Of a DNA stretch of 64,000 bases, positions 44,990 through 57,809 are shown one piece after another (position 1 is the stretch's first letter; every line of letters starts with the position of its first letter). Under the pieces are notes generated by a model that saw only the letters and a list, made by a program, of their open reading frames with translations, ran no database searches and was not told where the DNA came from. This DNA is from Hymenopus coronatus (Eukaryota > Arthropoda > Insecta > Mantodea > Hymenopodidae), in assembly GCA_030762935.1 (NCBI GenBank), contig CM060883.1, positions 54,148,001 through 54,212,000 on the forward strand, read 5' to 3'. A program made the translations under genes and the position numbers.

Positions 44990-47690
44990 TGTCAGTGATT
45001 TGAGTGCTTAATCTTGATTCATTTTTATAATTTAACTGTATTTAATATTATAATTGTATGAATTCTACCTCTTCTGGAAGCTTTTTTAAACATATTTTTT
45101 GAGTAGATATGAAAATATACATGATCATATTCCTGATAAATAATGTAATAGCTGGCAGAGAGATTTTTACATGCATGATCTTTTTGGTTATATCTAATCT
45201 AGGAAGTAAACAACAAAATCTAAGGAAATCTTATGTGCTTCCTAAAGTGAAGGGTTTAAATAAAATATTGCCGTTAACTGTATGTTTATATTGGCAGTAT
45301 AGATGAAAAAAAAATTGATGAATGGTTAGAGTAAACATACTAAGAGCACAATTTTGTCTTTCAGTGTTGCCTTATCAGTAGGTTTTGGAAGGGTGTAAAA
45401 GTATGAATTAGCCAGCAATTTAAGATGTATTAACCAGTTAGACATGAAAAAACAATTTAGGGAAAATGCGCTTATGTCAAGAGAGTAAACAGCTGTACAG
45501 ACAATAAATATAAGAATACCTTAAAAAGTAATATAAAGCAGCAATTCTCTAGACACCACAAATATATGTGGAAAAGTACTATTATTTTCAGTTATAAGTA
45601 TCAATCATAAGAACTTCATAAATTGTCAATGTCAGAATTAAAATGTTTCAGCTAGGTACTCATACAAAATTAAATAATTTATTGTGGTCATCATTAGATA
45701 ATGTGAATAATGTTAGGCACAAATTAGTGTATTATTTTAAATTGTTATATTTATTTATATATTTACTAATTGATTTATTTATTTATTCATTAACATTTAT
45801 TTTTAATTTACAGTATATATCACTTCTGTGTCCATAACCAGGCTGTTGTATAGCTTCAGAAATCTATTCCCTTCACTGGCAGTCTGCTGTTACCTAAGAA
45901 TTTTATCTCAAAATAATGACTCCAGTTGTACTTTTATCTACCTCAATCCTAAGGTAAAGGAAGTATTGTCTGTTTTAAACACCAAAATTAGACATCATGA
46001 GTTCAACACAAATGTACAGTTTGAACTCTTGTGAGTTAAGAAAATAATAGAGGTTATATAAATGTTTGTGTAAGAGAGAGAATAATGTAAATTCAAAAAC
46101 AAAAAGTTGTATAAACACTGAATTTCATACTGAAACAAGCACCTTTTATGAAAGCAATGTGTTTTTCAAGCATTCTCCAAATAACTAACTCATTACTTGG
46201 AAAATATTTTGTTATATTTTATTTTCTCAAAAATAATTATTATAGTTTTGATTTAAAATATTGTAATATTGGCTTAACAAACAAAAGCTGTATGCCCTAG
46301 AATTTTAAGTTATGTCCATTGAAGTAATTTTTTTTTACACTGTTTTATATTACTGGAAGCCTTAAGAGCTTCATTCAAGAAATATTAGACTATATTAAAA
46401 TACATATTAAATATCTAAAGTATATTAAATAAACATTGTCATGACCAATCATTTCCAAACTAATATACACTGCTCTTGTTAGTAGCATTCTCTGAAACAT
46501 TAAACAGTAATTTTTATAACAATAATTAAAATTGTAAGTAGTACTAAATGAAGCAAAATTAACATTTTATAGAACACTATTTGAGTTGAGTTTACACTTG
46601 ACTAGCTACATAAACCTAAATTGTTGTAAAACACAGCAAAGCACTTGATAATGTTGGCTCCATCCTCGTCTGTACTGGACAAGTCAATCATTGTATAAAA
46701 AGTAATTATTTTGTTTCTTATAAATGTGACAAATCATTCATGATTCCATGGATAGTATATATGTCCACTTGCTTTTTGATCAGTTGACTGTTGTTTGTTC
46801 TTCCTATGTACCTAATTGAGTAACTGTTGCTGAAACAATTTATGATAACTGTTTATCTCAATAACTATTGAGTAAACACAAGCAATAGTTTTGCATGATT
46901 AATTTGTGTAATAGTGGTGAAATAAGTGATAATGGGCAGGGAAAGCAACATTGTTTTCATATATAAAATGTAATATAAAATATTTTCTGCACATAATAGG
47001 AATTGTTTTTAAAGATTTTAAAGAATATTACAAAGTGCAGAATGTGCCTTTAGTTTCATGGAGGGAAAAAAAAAAAAAAAAAAAATGCAACTTAATAGGC
47101 TATGCTCAGCATAACTTAAAATAATTCTATTTTTGGCTTTAAGTTTGAGGTTATTTGTACCTCTGTGCAAGAGATGCTCTGTTGACTGAGTACTCTACAG
47201 AGTGTTTTAAAATGACACCAAATGTGGTTGTTTCTCAGATCTTGTATGATATTAGAATATAGTTTCAACACCATTAGAGGTTTATTAACAAAGTACCTCA
47301 TGGCCAGTAAGGGTTAGGCAGTTGCACAGGACCAAAGTCCTGTGGCTGACCCATGCTGTCAGAAATAACACAGGTAATTTGGGAAGCTCCAAGTTGCATG
47401 CTTTTGCAGTGTTTTTTATACATATTGACATACTGCAGTGGTTAGCTAACATTAAGAGATTCCTTGTCTTATGGAATCCCACTAAACTTGAGAATGGAGA
47501 CAAAGAATGATAAAGACAACAGAGGAAAGAATACCATCAGAATACTACCAAAAAGTTGTAGATAAGGTTAAACAAAAATATATTCCTTTTGCAGCAAGAC
47601 AAGTAGTTTATTTTACTTACTTTAAGTTGTAATACTAAATGAAAAATTTGTAAAATGTAACAGTAAAATCTATTTACGGTAAGTTGTTGA
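44990..47690. other. Non-coding stretch, no recognised feature
   Basis: AT-rich, with an A homopolymer at 47067-47086. A tttaatttacag acceptor-like site at 45813 leads into sequence with no supportable coding similarity. Confidence 0.4.
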
Positions 47691-47750
47691 AATTAGAAGC
47701 AATAAGTTAGACTTGTTAACATTGCATCACTTAATGTATTTCTCACTAGA

Positions 47751-47784
47751 ACATGTTTTGGAAATGGTTTGTTTCCATCATCAG
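47751..47784 (-). ncRNA. Hammerhead-like motif, left arm of PLE dimer
   Basis: Minus strand: a perfect CTGATGA, then TGGAAA-CAAACCA-TTTCC, AAAAC and ATGTT (palindrome ACATGT). The first core matches the hammerhead consensus exactly; the second has lost its G. Confidence 0.5.
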
Positions 47785-47877
47785 CATCTATCCAACTGGC
47801 TTGATCCATGGTTTGTTGAGGTAGGTACACTGTCTATGGTGGCATCTTGTGGTTGTGAGATGAACTTCCATAGTGAA

Positions 47878-48112
47878 AACCCAGAGGAGGACAATGGACT
47901 TTTTCGGGCGTAAAAATCTTTGGCATGGCTTCCTTCAGAAAGGAAGTAAAACCGTTGGTCCCATGCCAAAGATTTACAGCACGTAAAAGAACCTCAAGTC
48001 TGACAAAAGAGGCCTCTTGAGTAAAATTAAGCGGTATTTCACACCCAGTATAGAATGGGATGCTGAGAACCATAGCATTTAAACAGCTTCCCTAAATAAA
48101 ACTCCATTTCAT
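47878..48112 (+). repeat. SINE family 2, copy b, with 12-bp target duplication
   Basis: Flanked by ttccatagtgaa (47866-47877) and ttccattgtgaa (48113-48124), one mismatch. The uninterrupted right arm of the surrounding dimer shows the empty site (its reverse complement reads ttccatagtgaa). The body matches 22628-22908: ggcttccttcag.aaggaagtaaa, gatttacagcacgtaaaagaac, aggcctct, agaatgggatgctgagaacc. The 5' tRNA-like head is short or absent. Confidence 0.88.
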
Positions 48113-48500
48113 TTCCATTGTGAATTTCCTGACTGTAAATCAAAGTTTAACGTATGTAATTTGTTTTTTTTATGATGAGTATATTTTCCCATTTGTCGAA
48201 GTTAGCTGGTTTTATTAGTTTTATATTTTGTGTGATTTCATATTTTCATCATTTCTGGTCTATCAATCATGAAATCACACCAAATATAAAACTGATAAAA
48301 CCAGCCAGATATGCAGTCAAACTCGACACATGGTAAAAGATACTCAACATAAAAAAACAAATTACATGTGTTAAACTTTGATATACCACCAGGAAATTCA
48401 CTATGGAAGTTCATCTCACCTCAAAATGCCAACCTCAAGATGCCAACACAGACAGTCTACCTACCTCAACCAAACACAGATTAAGCCAGTTGGATAGATG

Positions 48501-48535
48501 CTGACGATGGAAACAAACCATTTCCGAAACATGTT
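48501..48535 (+). ncRNA. Hammerhead-like motif, right arm of PLE dimer
   Basis: CTGACGA (48501-48507), GGAAA-CAAACCA-TTTCC, then GAAAC (48526-48530) and ATGTT. Both cores fit CUGANGA and GAAA. Stem III would be the palindrome ACATGT, suited to a dimeric hammerhead. Confidence 0.55.
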
Positions 48536-48594
48536 CAAGTAAGAAATACAGTTAAGTGATGTAGTGTTAACAAGTTCAACTCGTTACTTCTAAT

Positions 48595-49468
48595 GATAAA
48601 CACATTACTGTTATTAATCTTCTACATAATAATATTAAGTTGTTGAAAGTTTAGTATTAGGATAATTATAAAATTATTAAGATAATAAATACAAGATAGT
48701 CATGGTTAGGGCAAAATATGCATGTTTTGCATTCAAGAGCAACTTTCCAAGTTGTAGGTTGTGTTTTGTATAGGTAACTGTCCTTTGCTCCTTTAACTAA
48801 AAGCCAGCTCAGATTTGCTCATAATGAACAAGGAGAAACCCATTTATTTTCATGACACATACTTGCCAAGAACACACTCTGAGGTGTGAGTACTGGGCAT
48901 CACACTCTAGTGCTTTGTGTGCTGCCTGATCTCAAATCAACCCATTTTAAGTGTTACATAAAAAAAAATACCTAAAAGAGTTTCAAAGCTGCAACATCAA
49001 ACTTTGGACTAGTTAAGATATAAGCTAAAAACTTATATTCGTTTGGTGCTATTTGGAAACATTCTGTATAACACGCTTTAGAAAGTTTGTTGTAATTTAA
49101 AATGCTGGGCATACCTAGGCTAGTGCAAATGCATCAGGACCCCCAAAGTTAGGGCCCCAAATGAGTGCCCCTGCTGGTCCCCAATAAAGACGGTTAAAAA
49201 ATGATGTAACAAATTACATGTCAAATAATCTTTAATTAAGGTTTTCCTTGCTGCAATTGCATGTGAGAGAATTATTTTGAAAAATTAAATAGTGGCAGGA
49301 TAATGTTTGAGTATGGAAGATTCAAAGTGATTCAGTTAAGTAACCACGATGTGCATGGACTGCTGCCAGCTTCAGCTTCCATGCTTCTAGCTTCATATTA
49401 TCTCATAATTGATATTAAATGCTCAAAACTTTGCAGTGAATCCAGTTAAGGGCATAAGGTTAGTATTA
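48595..49468. other. Non-coding stretch, no recognised feature
   Basis: AT-rich; nothing can be supported. It ends at the TA target site of the next element. Confidence 0.4.
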
Positions 49469-50346
49469 TGAGGATGTGTAAAAAAAATAGAGAAACTTTT
49501 GTTTGTTTGAATACCAAGTTAATTCAAATTTACCTAACTGCAAACTTTCAAAATATCTCCTTCTCAGACTATACACTGATTCCAATGGTCTATCCACTTT
49601 TCAAAGCAGAGGCTCTTGTTTGATATCCTGTTCAGTATACCTGAAATAGCTCTATTTAGTTCTTTATAGGTTTGAAAATGGCACCCAAAAAATATTTTGT
49701 TCACTTATGGAAACAGGCAGAAATCACGGGGTGCTAGAATATGGTGGTAAATATGGTGGATGGATCAAGATTTTGATACCTAATTGAGTGATTGTCGCCT
49801 ATATTGCTATGTCTCAATGAGCAGGTGCATTGTCCTCCATTGGCAAAGAATTCTAGTCTCTTCTCAGCCATTTTCCTCTTGAGTAGTTCTTTTAAGGACA
49901 TTGATCAGCTACTGTGATGTGTTTGGAACCACATGATATGAATTATTCCAATTTTGTTGAAAAATACAAGGTGCATGACTTTCCCTGCACTAGGTTGTAT
50001 CTTTGCTTTTTTCACCATCTTTAAATTTTGTATGACATTCAAACATGTATTTTGATAAAACTTGGTCTCTATATGCTTCATGTATCACTTGCAGCATTTC
50101 ATTCTTGATTTTTTCAGAATAACACAAAACAAGTTGATGCTTGTTTTAACCTGAAATCCATGTTGGATTACCATAAACACTTGCTTACACAATGACTCCC
50201 TCAGACAATTTGAACAGCACACAGACAATGTCACACGTATCTTAGCGTCAGTCAAGATCAGACCTCTCCGTTACCATGATTGGTGAATATTTAGGCGCAT
50301 GTATTTAAACAGAAAAAAAATTCCTGATGTTTTTGACACACCCTCG
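49469..50346 (-). mobile_element. Internally deleted mariner-like element, 878 bp
   Basis: Ends: tgaggatgtgtaaaaaaaat on the left; in reverse complement, cgagggtgtgtcaaaaacat on the right. TA flanks both (49467-49468, 50347-50348). At 0.88 kb it is well short of a full mariner. The transposase remnant lies on the minus strand. Confidence 0.82.
49500..50180 (-). pseudogene. Mariner-like transposase C-terminal remnant
   Basis: Minus strand, across frames: LAPRDFCLFP (about 49720-49750; family LAPADFFLFP, third aspartate kept), CHFQTYKELNRAISGILNRI (about 49620-49690) and CFEKWIDHWNQCIV (about 49575-49615), then EGD near the end. This is the usual C-terminal order of mariner transposases. The first half is poorly recognisable. 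Confidence 0.75.
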
Positions 50347-50391
50347 TAAATGCTTATAGGGTAATTCAACTCTTCTTTTTGGCTTCTTCTA

Positions 50392-50425
50392 CTGATGATA
50401 TACTAAAAGAGTAGCTGAAACATTT
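50392..50425 (+). ncRNA. Hammerhead-like motif
   Basis: A perfect CTGATGA (50392-50398), a stem TACT-AAAAG-AGTA, GCT, then GAAACATTTGAG. Three unpaired bases lie between stem and core 2, so the geometry is not ideal. It lies 46 bp from the mariner end, with no recognisable PLE coding nearby. Confidence 0.4.
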
Positions 50426-51560
50426 GAGAAACCTTTTCTAATGATACAACATTTTGTTGGGATCATAAATTTTATCAGTTACAAATTATTCAGACCTAAA
50501 TTAAAACTATGAACTGGTGTGAAACAGGTTGGTAATCTACTGTTGAGTTAACATAGATCTACTTATTCTGATACATTTAAGTACTTAACTGATCCTGTTG
50601 CAGTGGCCAAAGCTAAAATATCATTTTTAATTTAAAACTAAGAAGAAACTATGAGAATTAAAACTGATCAAAACCACAAGTGCCTTAGAAGTTCTATGAC
50701 TCAAGAATATCTAAATAAATGGTTTTACTACATTGTCAAAAGGAAATTTCAAATTAACTTTGATAAATTCATTGATTTCTTTGCTGATATCCAATCAAGC
50801 AACAACTTATCTCAATTTAGTCATGTTTTTTACTGTTGAAGAAATTATTTATTTCCTTGGTAACAAGAAATTTGGATTTTAAGCTTTGTTAAATTTTAGT
50901 CTTTGCTTATATTATTTTAAACTGCCCTTTTAACATTGTTTTACATTTATTACAGTAATACTTGCTAATGAACAGAGCTAAATAATATTATCTATTTACA
51001 TTTTATAAAAAGTTAAATTAATTTTTTCCATCAGGCGATTATAAACTGGTAACAAAATGCCATTTCAGATCTTTTCTCCATTTACTCTCTGCTAGTACAG
51101 AATCAGACCAATTATGTATCTTGTGCTAATCTCAAATAAACTCAAACAGGTAGGCAGGTCTCTTTAAATGGAAAAGAGAGTCAGCTTTTTTCAAGACTTA
51201 AAATCTTGTGTGAGTGGTAAACCAAACGATAACTGGGTTTTGTTATGAAGCCCCAATACAAACGAAAAGAGATTGACTACAATTCCTTCATAGCACTACA
51301 GTCATATAAACAATATTTTAACTAACTACATGATTGCCCAAGGAAGGTCAATGTTTAATGCATGGCCATTGCACCCTATTCTTTTGTTCAAATGGGAATC
51401 ATAGCAGAGAGCAGTGGAGGTTGAGTAACAGTCTCACATGCTTTTCCCTGCTGATGATTTTTGAGATTGGAAGCCACTATCTTTTAATTAGCTAGCTCCT
51501 CAATAGGCCCCAAAGTTCATATTAGACTGATTGCACCCCCCATATTCCAGACCACCCAGT
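50426..51560. other. Non-coding stretch, no recognised feature
   Basis: No coding similarity or paired element ends found. Confidence 0.4.
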
Positions 51561-51650
51561 ATGAGAAAAATCCTGTGTTGGTACAAGGGATTGAACTTGT
51601 ATCTCTTGTTCTCGGGCAGCATTGCCATTGGAGTACCTAAACATTGTTAC
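51561..51650 (-). repeat. tRNA-like SINE head
   Basis: Minus strand: ggtactccaatggcaatgct (A-box-like region), gcccgagaacaagagata, then caagttcaatcccttg (B-box-like). The adjoining sequence to the left may be its body, but no second copy was recognised. Confidence 0.45.
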
Positions 51651-52895
51651 TGTACTTTTCATCATTTTTTGAGCATCAGCAGTCAATTAAAATTGTGAGA
51701 TTACTTGATGAGAGAATGAAACTTTTTTTGTAACTTTTTCTTAATAGAAAAACAGGATGTTATAGATTTCAGACTAATTGCACTATCATTCTGGACTAAA
51801 AATTCACAACGAAGCACATTCGTAATGAAATAATCTACAAAATAACCTAGATTAGGTTTTACTAGGGCATGATATGTTATTATATGTTATTATGTTCTCT
51901 GTATAGTAAATTACATTCACTGTCTGCCCAAACAAAAGATAATTAGTATTTCAGCTCTTCTACTATTTGGTGTAATGCACATGTGTTGGATAATAGATTA
52001 AAACCATACCAAAGTGGCATGCAATCTCAGATATCTTAATTTCAGCCAGAATAGAGTTTGCTGAATGCTTTAAGTAAATCATTGTTCAGAGAGATAATTT
52101 TATTTCCTAAACTGTTCATTTCATTTTTCTTATATTTATTTATTCCTTTTAGTTTTTATGTCCTCAAACATTCTGAGTTATGCTTGATATAGGGCAGATT
52201 GATTATGGTTTGGATTTGGTTGATGCCTTTGTTTTATGTTTATTTATATTTCATAGGTGAGCATAACAGATGGTCTGTCCAGTGCCTAAATTCACCAAAT
52301 GGAAATAAGGGTAAAGGTTAGAAATGTTGCATAGTTAATAGCAAAGACTATGTTGTATATGTTAGCCTGAATGGCATGAATCACTAAACTAAAACATTTG
52401 TGTTTTTAAAAGCAGGCAAAGGGATGGGTTTTTTTTTTATACAACTTTTCAGCTACAACTCTGTGATTACTTCCTGGGATTTTTTTAAACTGTAAATGCT
52501 ATGCCAAAAATATTGCTAATAGTAGAAGATACTAAAAACAAAAGAGCCTTAGCCTGATCCTTTTCTTGTAAATTTTTTAAGCTTGAAATCACATCCAAAG
52601 ACATAAAAGAAAAGAATAATGATAATAATATTTTATCTCATATTGGATCCCAATTTTAAGTCCAGAGTTAAACAGCATTGAAACAAAAAAAATTCCAGAT
52701 TCAGTATATCATAAATTTCATTTCATTTTATTGATACGTAATTGAAAATGCACACATTAATTTAGTCGATAAAATTATAAACAAAAATATAGTTTTATTT
52801 GTATGTTTGGGTTTTAAAATCAAGATAAATGACTAATTATTATATTTATTCATCTTCTTTCTTAAATAAAACTCTCTAATCAAAGCTAGAATAAT
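51651..52895. other. Non-coding stretch, no recognised feature
   Basis: AT-rich; nothing supported. Confidence 0.4.
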
Positions 52896-52899
52896 AGTG

Positions 52900-53105
52900 G
52901 TGAAAAACATGCCTCTCTAGTGTGAGGAGCATGTCTTGTCTCACATTCACAAGGTCATGAGTTTGAATCTTGCTTAATCTTAGGAGTTGAATGTCAAGCA
53001 ACTTTAAGCTCTATTTACCCCAAAATCATTTGAGCATCATTTCACCTATTTCATTCATTGTTCAATATGACCAACCAGGTTAAAGGATGTTAAAAAAGAA
53101 AGAAA
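52900..53105 (+). repeat. SINE family 3, copy a
   Basis: tRNA-derived head (gtctcacattcacaaggtca then tgagtttgaatcttgcttaa, B box). The body matches 57541-57796: gaatgtc.ag.aactttaagct, (c)atcatttgagcatcatttca, ttcattcattgttc and accaaccaggttaaaggatg. It ends in an A-rich tail. Confidence 0.8.
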
Positions 53106-56100
53106 AAATATAGTGATGGAAAAAGTACCTCACTATTACTTCAGAATACGAAGGCAAACTTATATTTAGTACTTATTGCAGTACTAAATAAATCAAGGTA
53201 TCTGTTTTATAACTTTCAGGTATATATATATATATATTTTTTTTTTTTTACTTTGTTCTAAAATTTATACCAAATTATCTTTTTGAGCATGCTAGATATG
53301 GTGCACATTTTGACTGCATTGCATGCTTTATCCCTTTGCAACTAGTGATAAAAATGGCTGATACTGCCATTCAATAACTAGCCCTTTGCCAGCAATTATG
53401 TATTTAAAACTAGTACCGTTTATTTTAAAATTTCTATACTAAGCTTGAAGAGTGTGAAAAATAAACTTATACTATAATTGTTGTACTTATAATTTGTCTC
53501 TTGAGATAGCTCAGTGGGTCCTGTCACTGCAGTGACAGCTAATTCTCATTGATGCCGCCCAACACCCCTCCATCCTTCATACCTTTAGCTTAACATTATG
53601 TCATGGATTTGTTTATACTACTGCCACATGGTGCTGAAACTGTCTCAAGAGATGTATTACAGCAATTATAGTTGCGTTTTGTATTGGTATGCTATGTTTC
53701 TTTTGATGATTTCTAACATTTTGGAATGTTGTGTGGAGCATAAAGCTAATTATTAAAGTGCATCACTCTTATGTATGAAGTTAAAAAATACTAATGCTAA
53801 TTACTTATTTCATAATTTTTTAATCAATGATTCGTGCTTCATAAAAAATGCCTGGGCTATTTTGATTGTTATATCAGCTAATTATTTTTGGAAGTAAAAT
53901 TCAGCGTGCATTCCATTACTAAAGTTATTTATAATTGTTTTCATGTATCAGCACATTTTTGATACAATCAAAATAAATGCCACATAAAAACAAATTTATT
54001 AAGTATCAAGAGTATTTTCTATATTGTTGCTTTTGTGGCATTTTATTTTTATAAACAAGGAAGTGAGTATTTGTACAGTAGTAATAATTTAATGTTACAA
54101 TAATCTTTGCTTAACAGCAAAATTTACACTTATTACACATAGTTAATCACCTCACAAAATGGATTTTAGTTCTTCTCGTAATCAGTGTTTTCATCTTGCT
54201 AAAATCAAGTCATCTTACTCTTGAAATGTGATATTTTAACCAAACATCATCAGTTTTTAGTAATTACCACATATTGCCTCAATTTCAAGCATATGTTCAT
54301 ATGTTCATCTACAATCATTTGATGTTAAATAATTAAAGTTAACCTCTGTGAACTAACATCTTCATTTGTTAGAATATAAATAGTTCTTATGAGAAGGAAA
54401 CAAAACAGAAAAAAAAGAAGAAAAAAAAAAAGGCACATGGTTAGAGTTTCCAACATGCATGCTATTATAAACACTATTTTAGTATTATATCAAGTATTTC
54501 AACTATGTACTTAAAACTCTGTATGCCCAGAGTATGCTTTGTCAGGCCAAACAAAGTATCTCTTAAGTGTGTTCCTTAGTATTTTAGGATAAGGGCATCC
54601 AAACTGCATGCAGAATACCTGTTGTCCAAATGAATTTTTGGCCAGTTGCATTTGGACAAGGTTGTTATTGGCTTTATTAGTTTCGTGATATGCTATTAGT
54701 TATACTGTCTAGTGTAATCAATGCATCTGTTTGTACATTTGTTTTATAGCAAGCTTGCCTGGACTGAATGAATGTTTTTGTAAGTTACTTTAACTTAGAT
54801 AGTTGCTGTTTGTATTAAGTATATATAGATGCTTATTAGAGTTATGTGAAATATTTTACTGATATTGCTTTCAGGATATTGGATCATATATTATTTGTGC
54901 AACTTTCTTAAGTAAACATAATCTCATAGCTTGTTTGCCCAGGCATTGTACAACAATTAGGAATAGCTAATTATTTAGCCATAGTTAATGTTTTAGTTGT
55001 TTAAATTTCAGATATGGTAATTTGTTGACTTTATCACAGCCTCATAATCTCATGACATTCCAGAGCCAATATCATGCGTTTTGCATTAGAAAACAGCACA
55101 ATGAAAGGAACACAATGGTTTTGTGCATTAAAATTATTGCACTTGTTAAGAATATTGTATTTGTTTTGAAAGTAAAATGTTTTAAATGTTCAGTATATTT
55201 GTATGCATTCCCAGTTCCTGCAGCTGTTTCCTTTATCCTTAGAAATCACCATCCTTACTTGATTTTTACGAAGCATGTCCATTAAACTACAATGAAAGCA
55301 ACTATAAGCACACACTGTAAAACTCCCAACACTGTTGCACTAGCTGCTGCACTGTTGGTTGATGACACTCACAATAATAATTTCTTCAATATTAATAAGG
55401 ACCTTAGCATGAACCATACAACTCCGATTCTGGGCAACATTCTTCTGGTACAATACCATGTCTGGGAAAACATTAAGAAAACTTTACCAAACTGATCCAA
55501 GATTCTGCATATGCTCAAAAACAATATGTAAAATATTTTGTAGTAACACTAGAGTTTACTTTTTGGTCTTGTAAAATAACAACATAAATTATCATTTGGT
55601 CTAAAAAGGAAAAATAAATTCAGTTAATGCTGTGTTATTTAAAACCAATTTATAAAGAAAACTGTTTTTATAAGTTGTGTGCTGCAGTAGTGATACATAT
55701 TGTGTGTTTCTCTGTGGTGTCAATTTGTTGGTAATTTTTCATATGTTTTCTCTCCCTTCATCATTTTTTTTCTCAGCCCATTGCATGCTCTTGGACAGCT
55801 CTCAAGGTGTAAGTATAAACAAAAAGGAAAGAAAACTGCAATATTAAGAATGCACCTTTATCAAATGCATGTATCAATCATCTGGCATGATCTTTGTTCA
55901 TTCTAGCTTAATTGCTTTTTTTTTAAATATTATAAGTTACTGTATTTGCACTGCTCATTTTGAGTTAGTCTACTATTGCCAAGACTTTGTTTTCTGGAGA
56001 TGCAAAATGTTGATATAACAGTGTTGTTAAATGTTGTGACCACATTATTTATTATCAGAGAATCTAGTGGCAATGTTTATAGGTTATAAAATATGCAATA

Positions 56101-57025
56101 AAAATTCTGAAGATTTGAATCATACTTCTGTATTGGCAGAGAAACTGCAAATGCTTCAGCTTAGAGCATCCTGCCCTCAAACCCCCAATGCACCATGCAT
56201 CCATTTCAACATATTCCCTATAATTCATGGTGTAGTATAAGCAGCTCTATGTATAAGGGACAAAAACAGATTAGATTCTTAGAGTATCATAGCATAAAAA
56301 ATACTATTAAAATTGAATAAGCCATCTTCAGTTTATTAGTAAAAATTGAGCCCATTTAACCTCTGTATTTTGTTTTTGCTCAGGAAAATAGGTGTAAATA
56401 TGATGTTAAATGTTCATCAAAATGAAAATTATGCTAAATAAGAATTAAAAGATACTAATTATTTAAAACTATGTTCTAATTATCTTAAAAATTTAGAATT
56501 CTCTAATTAATTAATTAATTTATTAATTAATTACAGATCGGGGAATAGCCCCACAATTGCAGGCAGTAACAAACACTATTAAACTTAAATTTTATAAAAC
56601 GGCTGTGATAGAAAATTGTGCACGCATGGCCATACATGCTTTAGATATTACTGAATTAGAATTAAATTAACAGTGCTAAAAGTTTCATAATTTACATATT
56701 ACATATTTTAACAAAATCATTATATTTGCTAAATATTACATAAGTGAGCTGTTGTAGGTGTACTGATTTTGATGCAAACTTAGATTTGTGCAAGGCCAGC
56801 TTTCCAAAGAGAAATTTAATGTAAGTAATATTAATAATTATAATAATTAATCAACACTGATTGACCTAATAGCTGATTAAACTGTGAAGCCCGGGACTTA
56901 AAGTACTGACAACTTTGTAAGTTGACTTTGGAATATCTCACCTCAAAATATTTTAAGATCACCTTGTGGTTTGTCAGGAAAAATTAGAGTTAGTTGGGGA
57001 GTGTAATGTTGAGCCGGCATGTTAC
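53106..57025. other. Non-coding stretch with simple repeats
   Basis: (TA)n plus T run at 53220-53250, an A-rich patch at 54408-54432 and a TTAA-rich palindromic run at 56506-56535. Short ORFs (for example 55022-55285, 55292-55495) show no family resemblance and lie in sequence of ordinary intron composition. Confidence 0.4.
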
Positions 57026-57026
57026 C

Positions 57027-57092
57027 ATGGTAGCTCAATGGTTAGAGCATCTGAATGGAGATCAGGAGTTCTGTGATTCAAATTCTGGTTGT
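57027..57092 (+). repeat. tRNA-like SINE head
   Basis: ggtagctcaatggttagagc is a good tRNA D-arm/A-box sequence, and gattcaaattctgg a diverged B box at the right spacing. The acceptor stem does not pair, so this is a SINE head or tRNA pseudogene, not a tRNA gene. Confidence 0.55.
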
Positions 57093-57540
57093 GGCATTGT
57101 GTTTTTCAGTCTGACTCTACTTTTCCAATATTACCAATTGTGTTGTAGAGTCAATGCAACTTAAAATAATAATTGTACTTCCACTTAAGATTTATTATCA
57201 AAGTGGATGAAGTTATGTATAAAGTGAATGAAATTTTAGTAGCCTTATATCAATGAACATGCTTGAATAGGATCTTGAATTTCTGATTTCTTCTCATGAT
57301 GTCAGCCAGGAAAGTATTCATTCCAGAAGAATTAGTAACCAGCATCAGGAAAGTTTCAAGTCGTTGATTATATTTTCTCTTTTTATTTCTCAGTGAGAGG
57401 AAAACTCAAAACAATAAATGTATCATTATAATGTTTTGTCCCTCTCAGATACATAATTTATCACACTTTAGATTCTGACGAATGTATATAGACTGCTAAA
57501 TATAACCTATTTGATATTTTTTTCTACAAGATGACATTGT

Positions 57541-57796
57541 CTGCCTGAGTAGTGTGGTGGTAGCGTGTCTGCCTCACATTCAAAAGGTTGTGAGTTCGAA
57601 TCTTGCTTAGGGTAAGTTACCCGGACAAGGTTTTTTTTGGGGGGTTTTCCCTTATCCTGAGAAGACGAATGTCTAGTAACTTTAAGCTTCATGGACCCCG
57701 AGATCATTTGAGTATCATTTCACAAATTTCATTCATCATCCGATATTACCAACCAGGTTAAAGGACGTTAAGCTACATAAAAAAAAAAAAAAAAGA
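57541..57796 (+). repeat. SINE family 3, copy b, with 13-bp target duplication
   Basis: Flanked by perfect copies of aagatgacattgt (57528-57540 and 57797-57809). The head is tRNA-like: gtgtggtggtagcgtgtctg and ggttgtgagttcgaatcttg, with a near-consensus B box gttcgaatc. The body and A-rich tail follow. The perfect duplication marks a recent insertion. Confidence 0.92.
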
Positions 57797-57809
57797 AAGA
57801 TGACATTGT

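Larger units (their letters stand above)
47691..48594. mobile_element. Inverted dimer of Penelope-like element 3' ends, with a SINE inserted in the left arm
   Basis: The left arm is 47691-47877 plus 48113-48241; the right arm is 48269-48594, inverted. The loop is 48242-48268. Both arms carry, from inside out, PLE coding text (HEIT(Q/P)NIKLIKPA), a variable part, and a hammerhead-like hairpin. Coding is outward: minus strand in the left arm, plus strand in the right. The right arm begins slightly earlier in the coding region (FWSINHEI). A family-2 SINE with target duplication interrupts only the left arm. Confidence 0.8.

Noticed and set aside
57027..57092. A functional tRNA gene.
   Set aside because: A-box and B-box-like parts are present, but the acceptor and T stems do not pair properly; it fits a SINE head.
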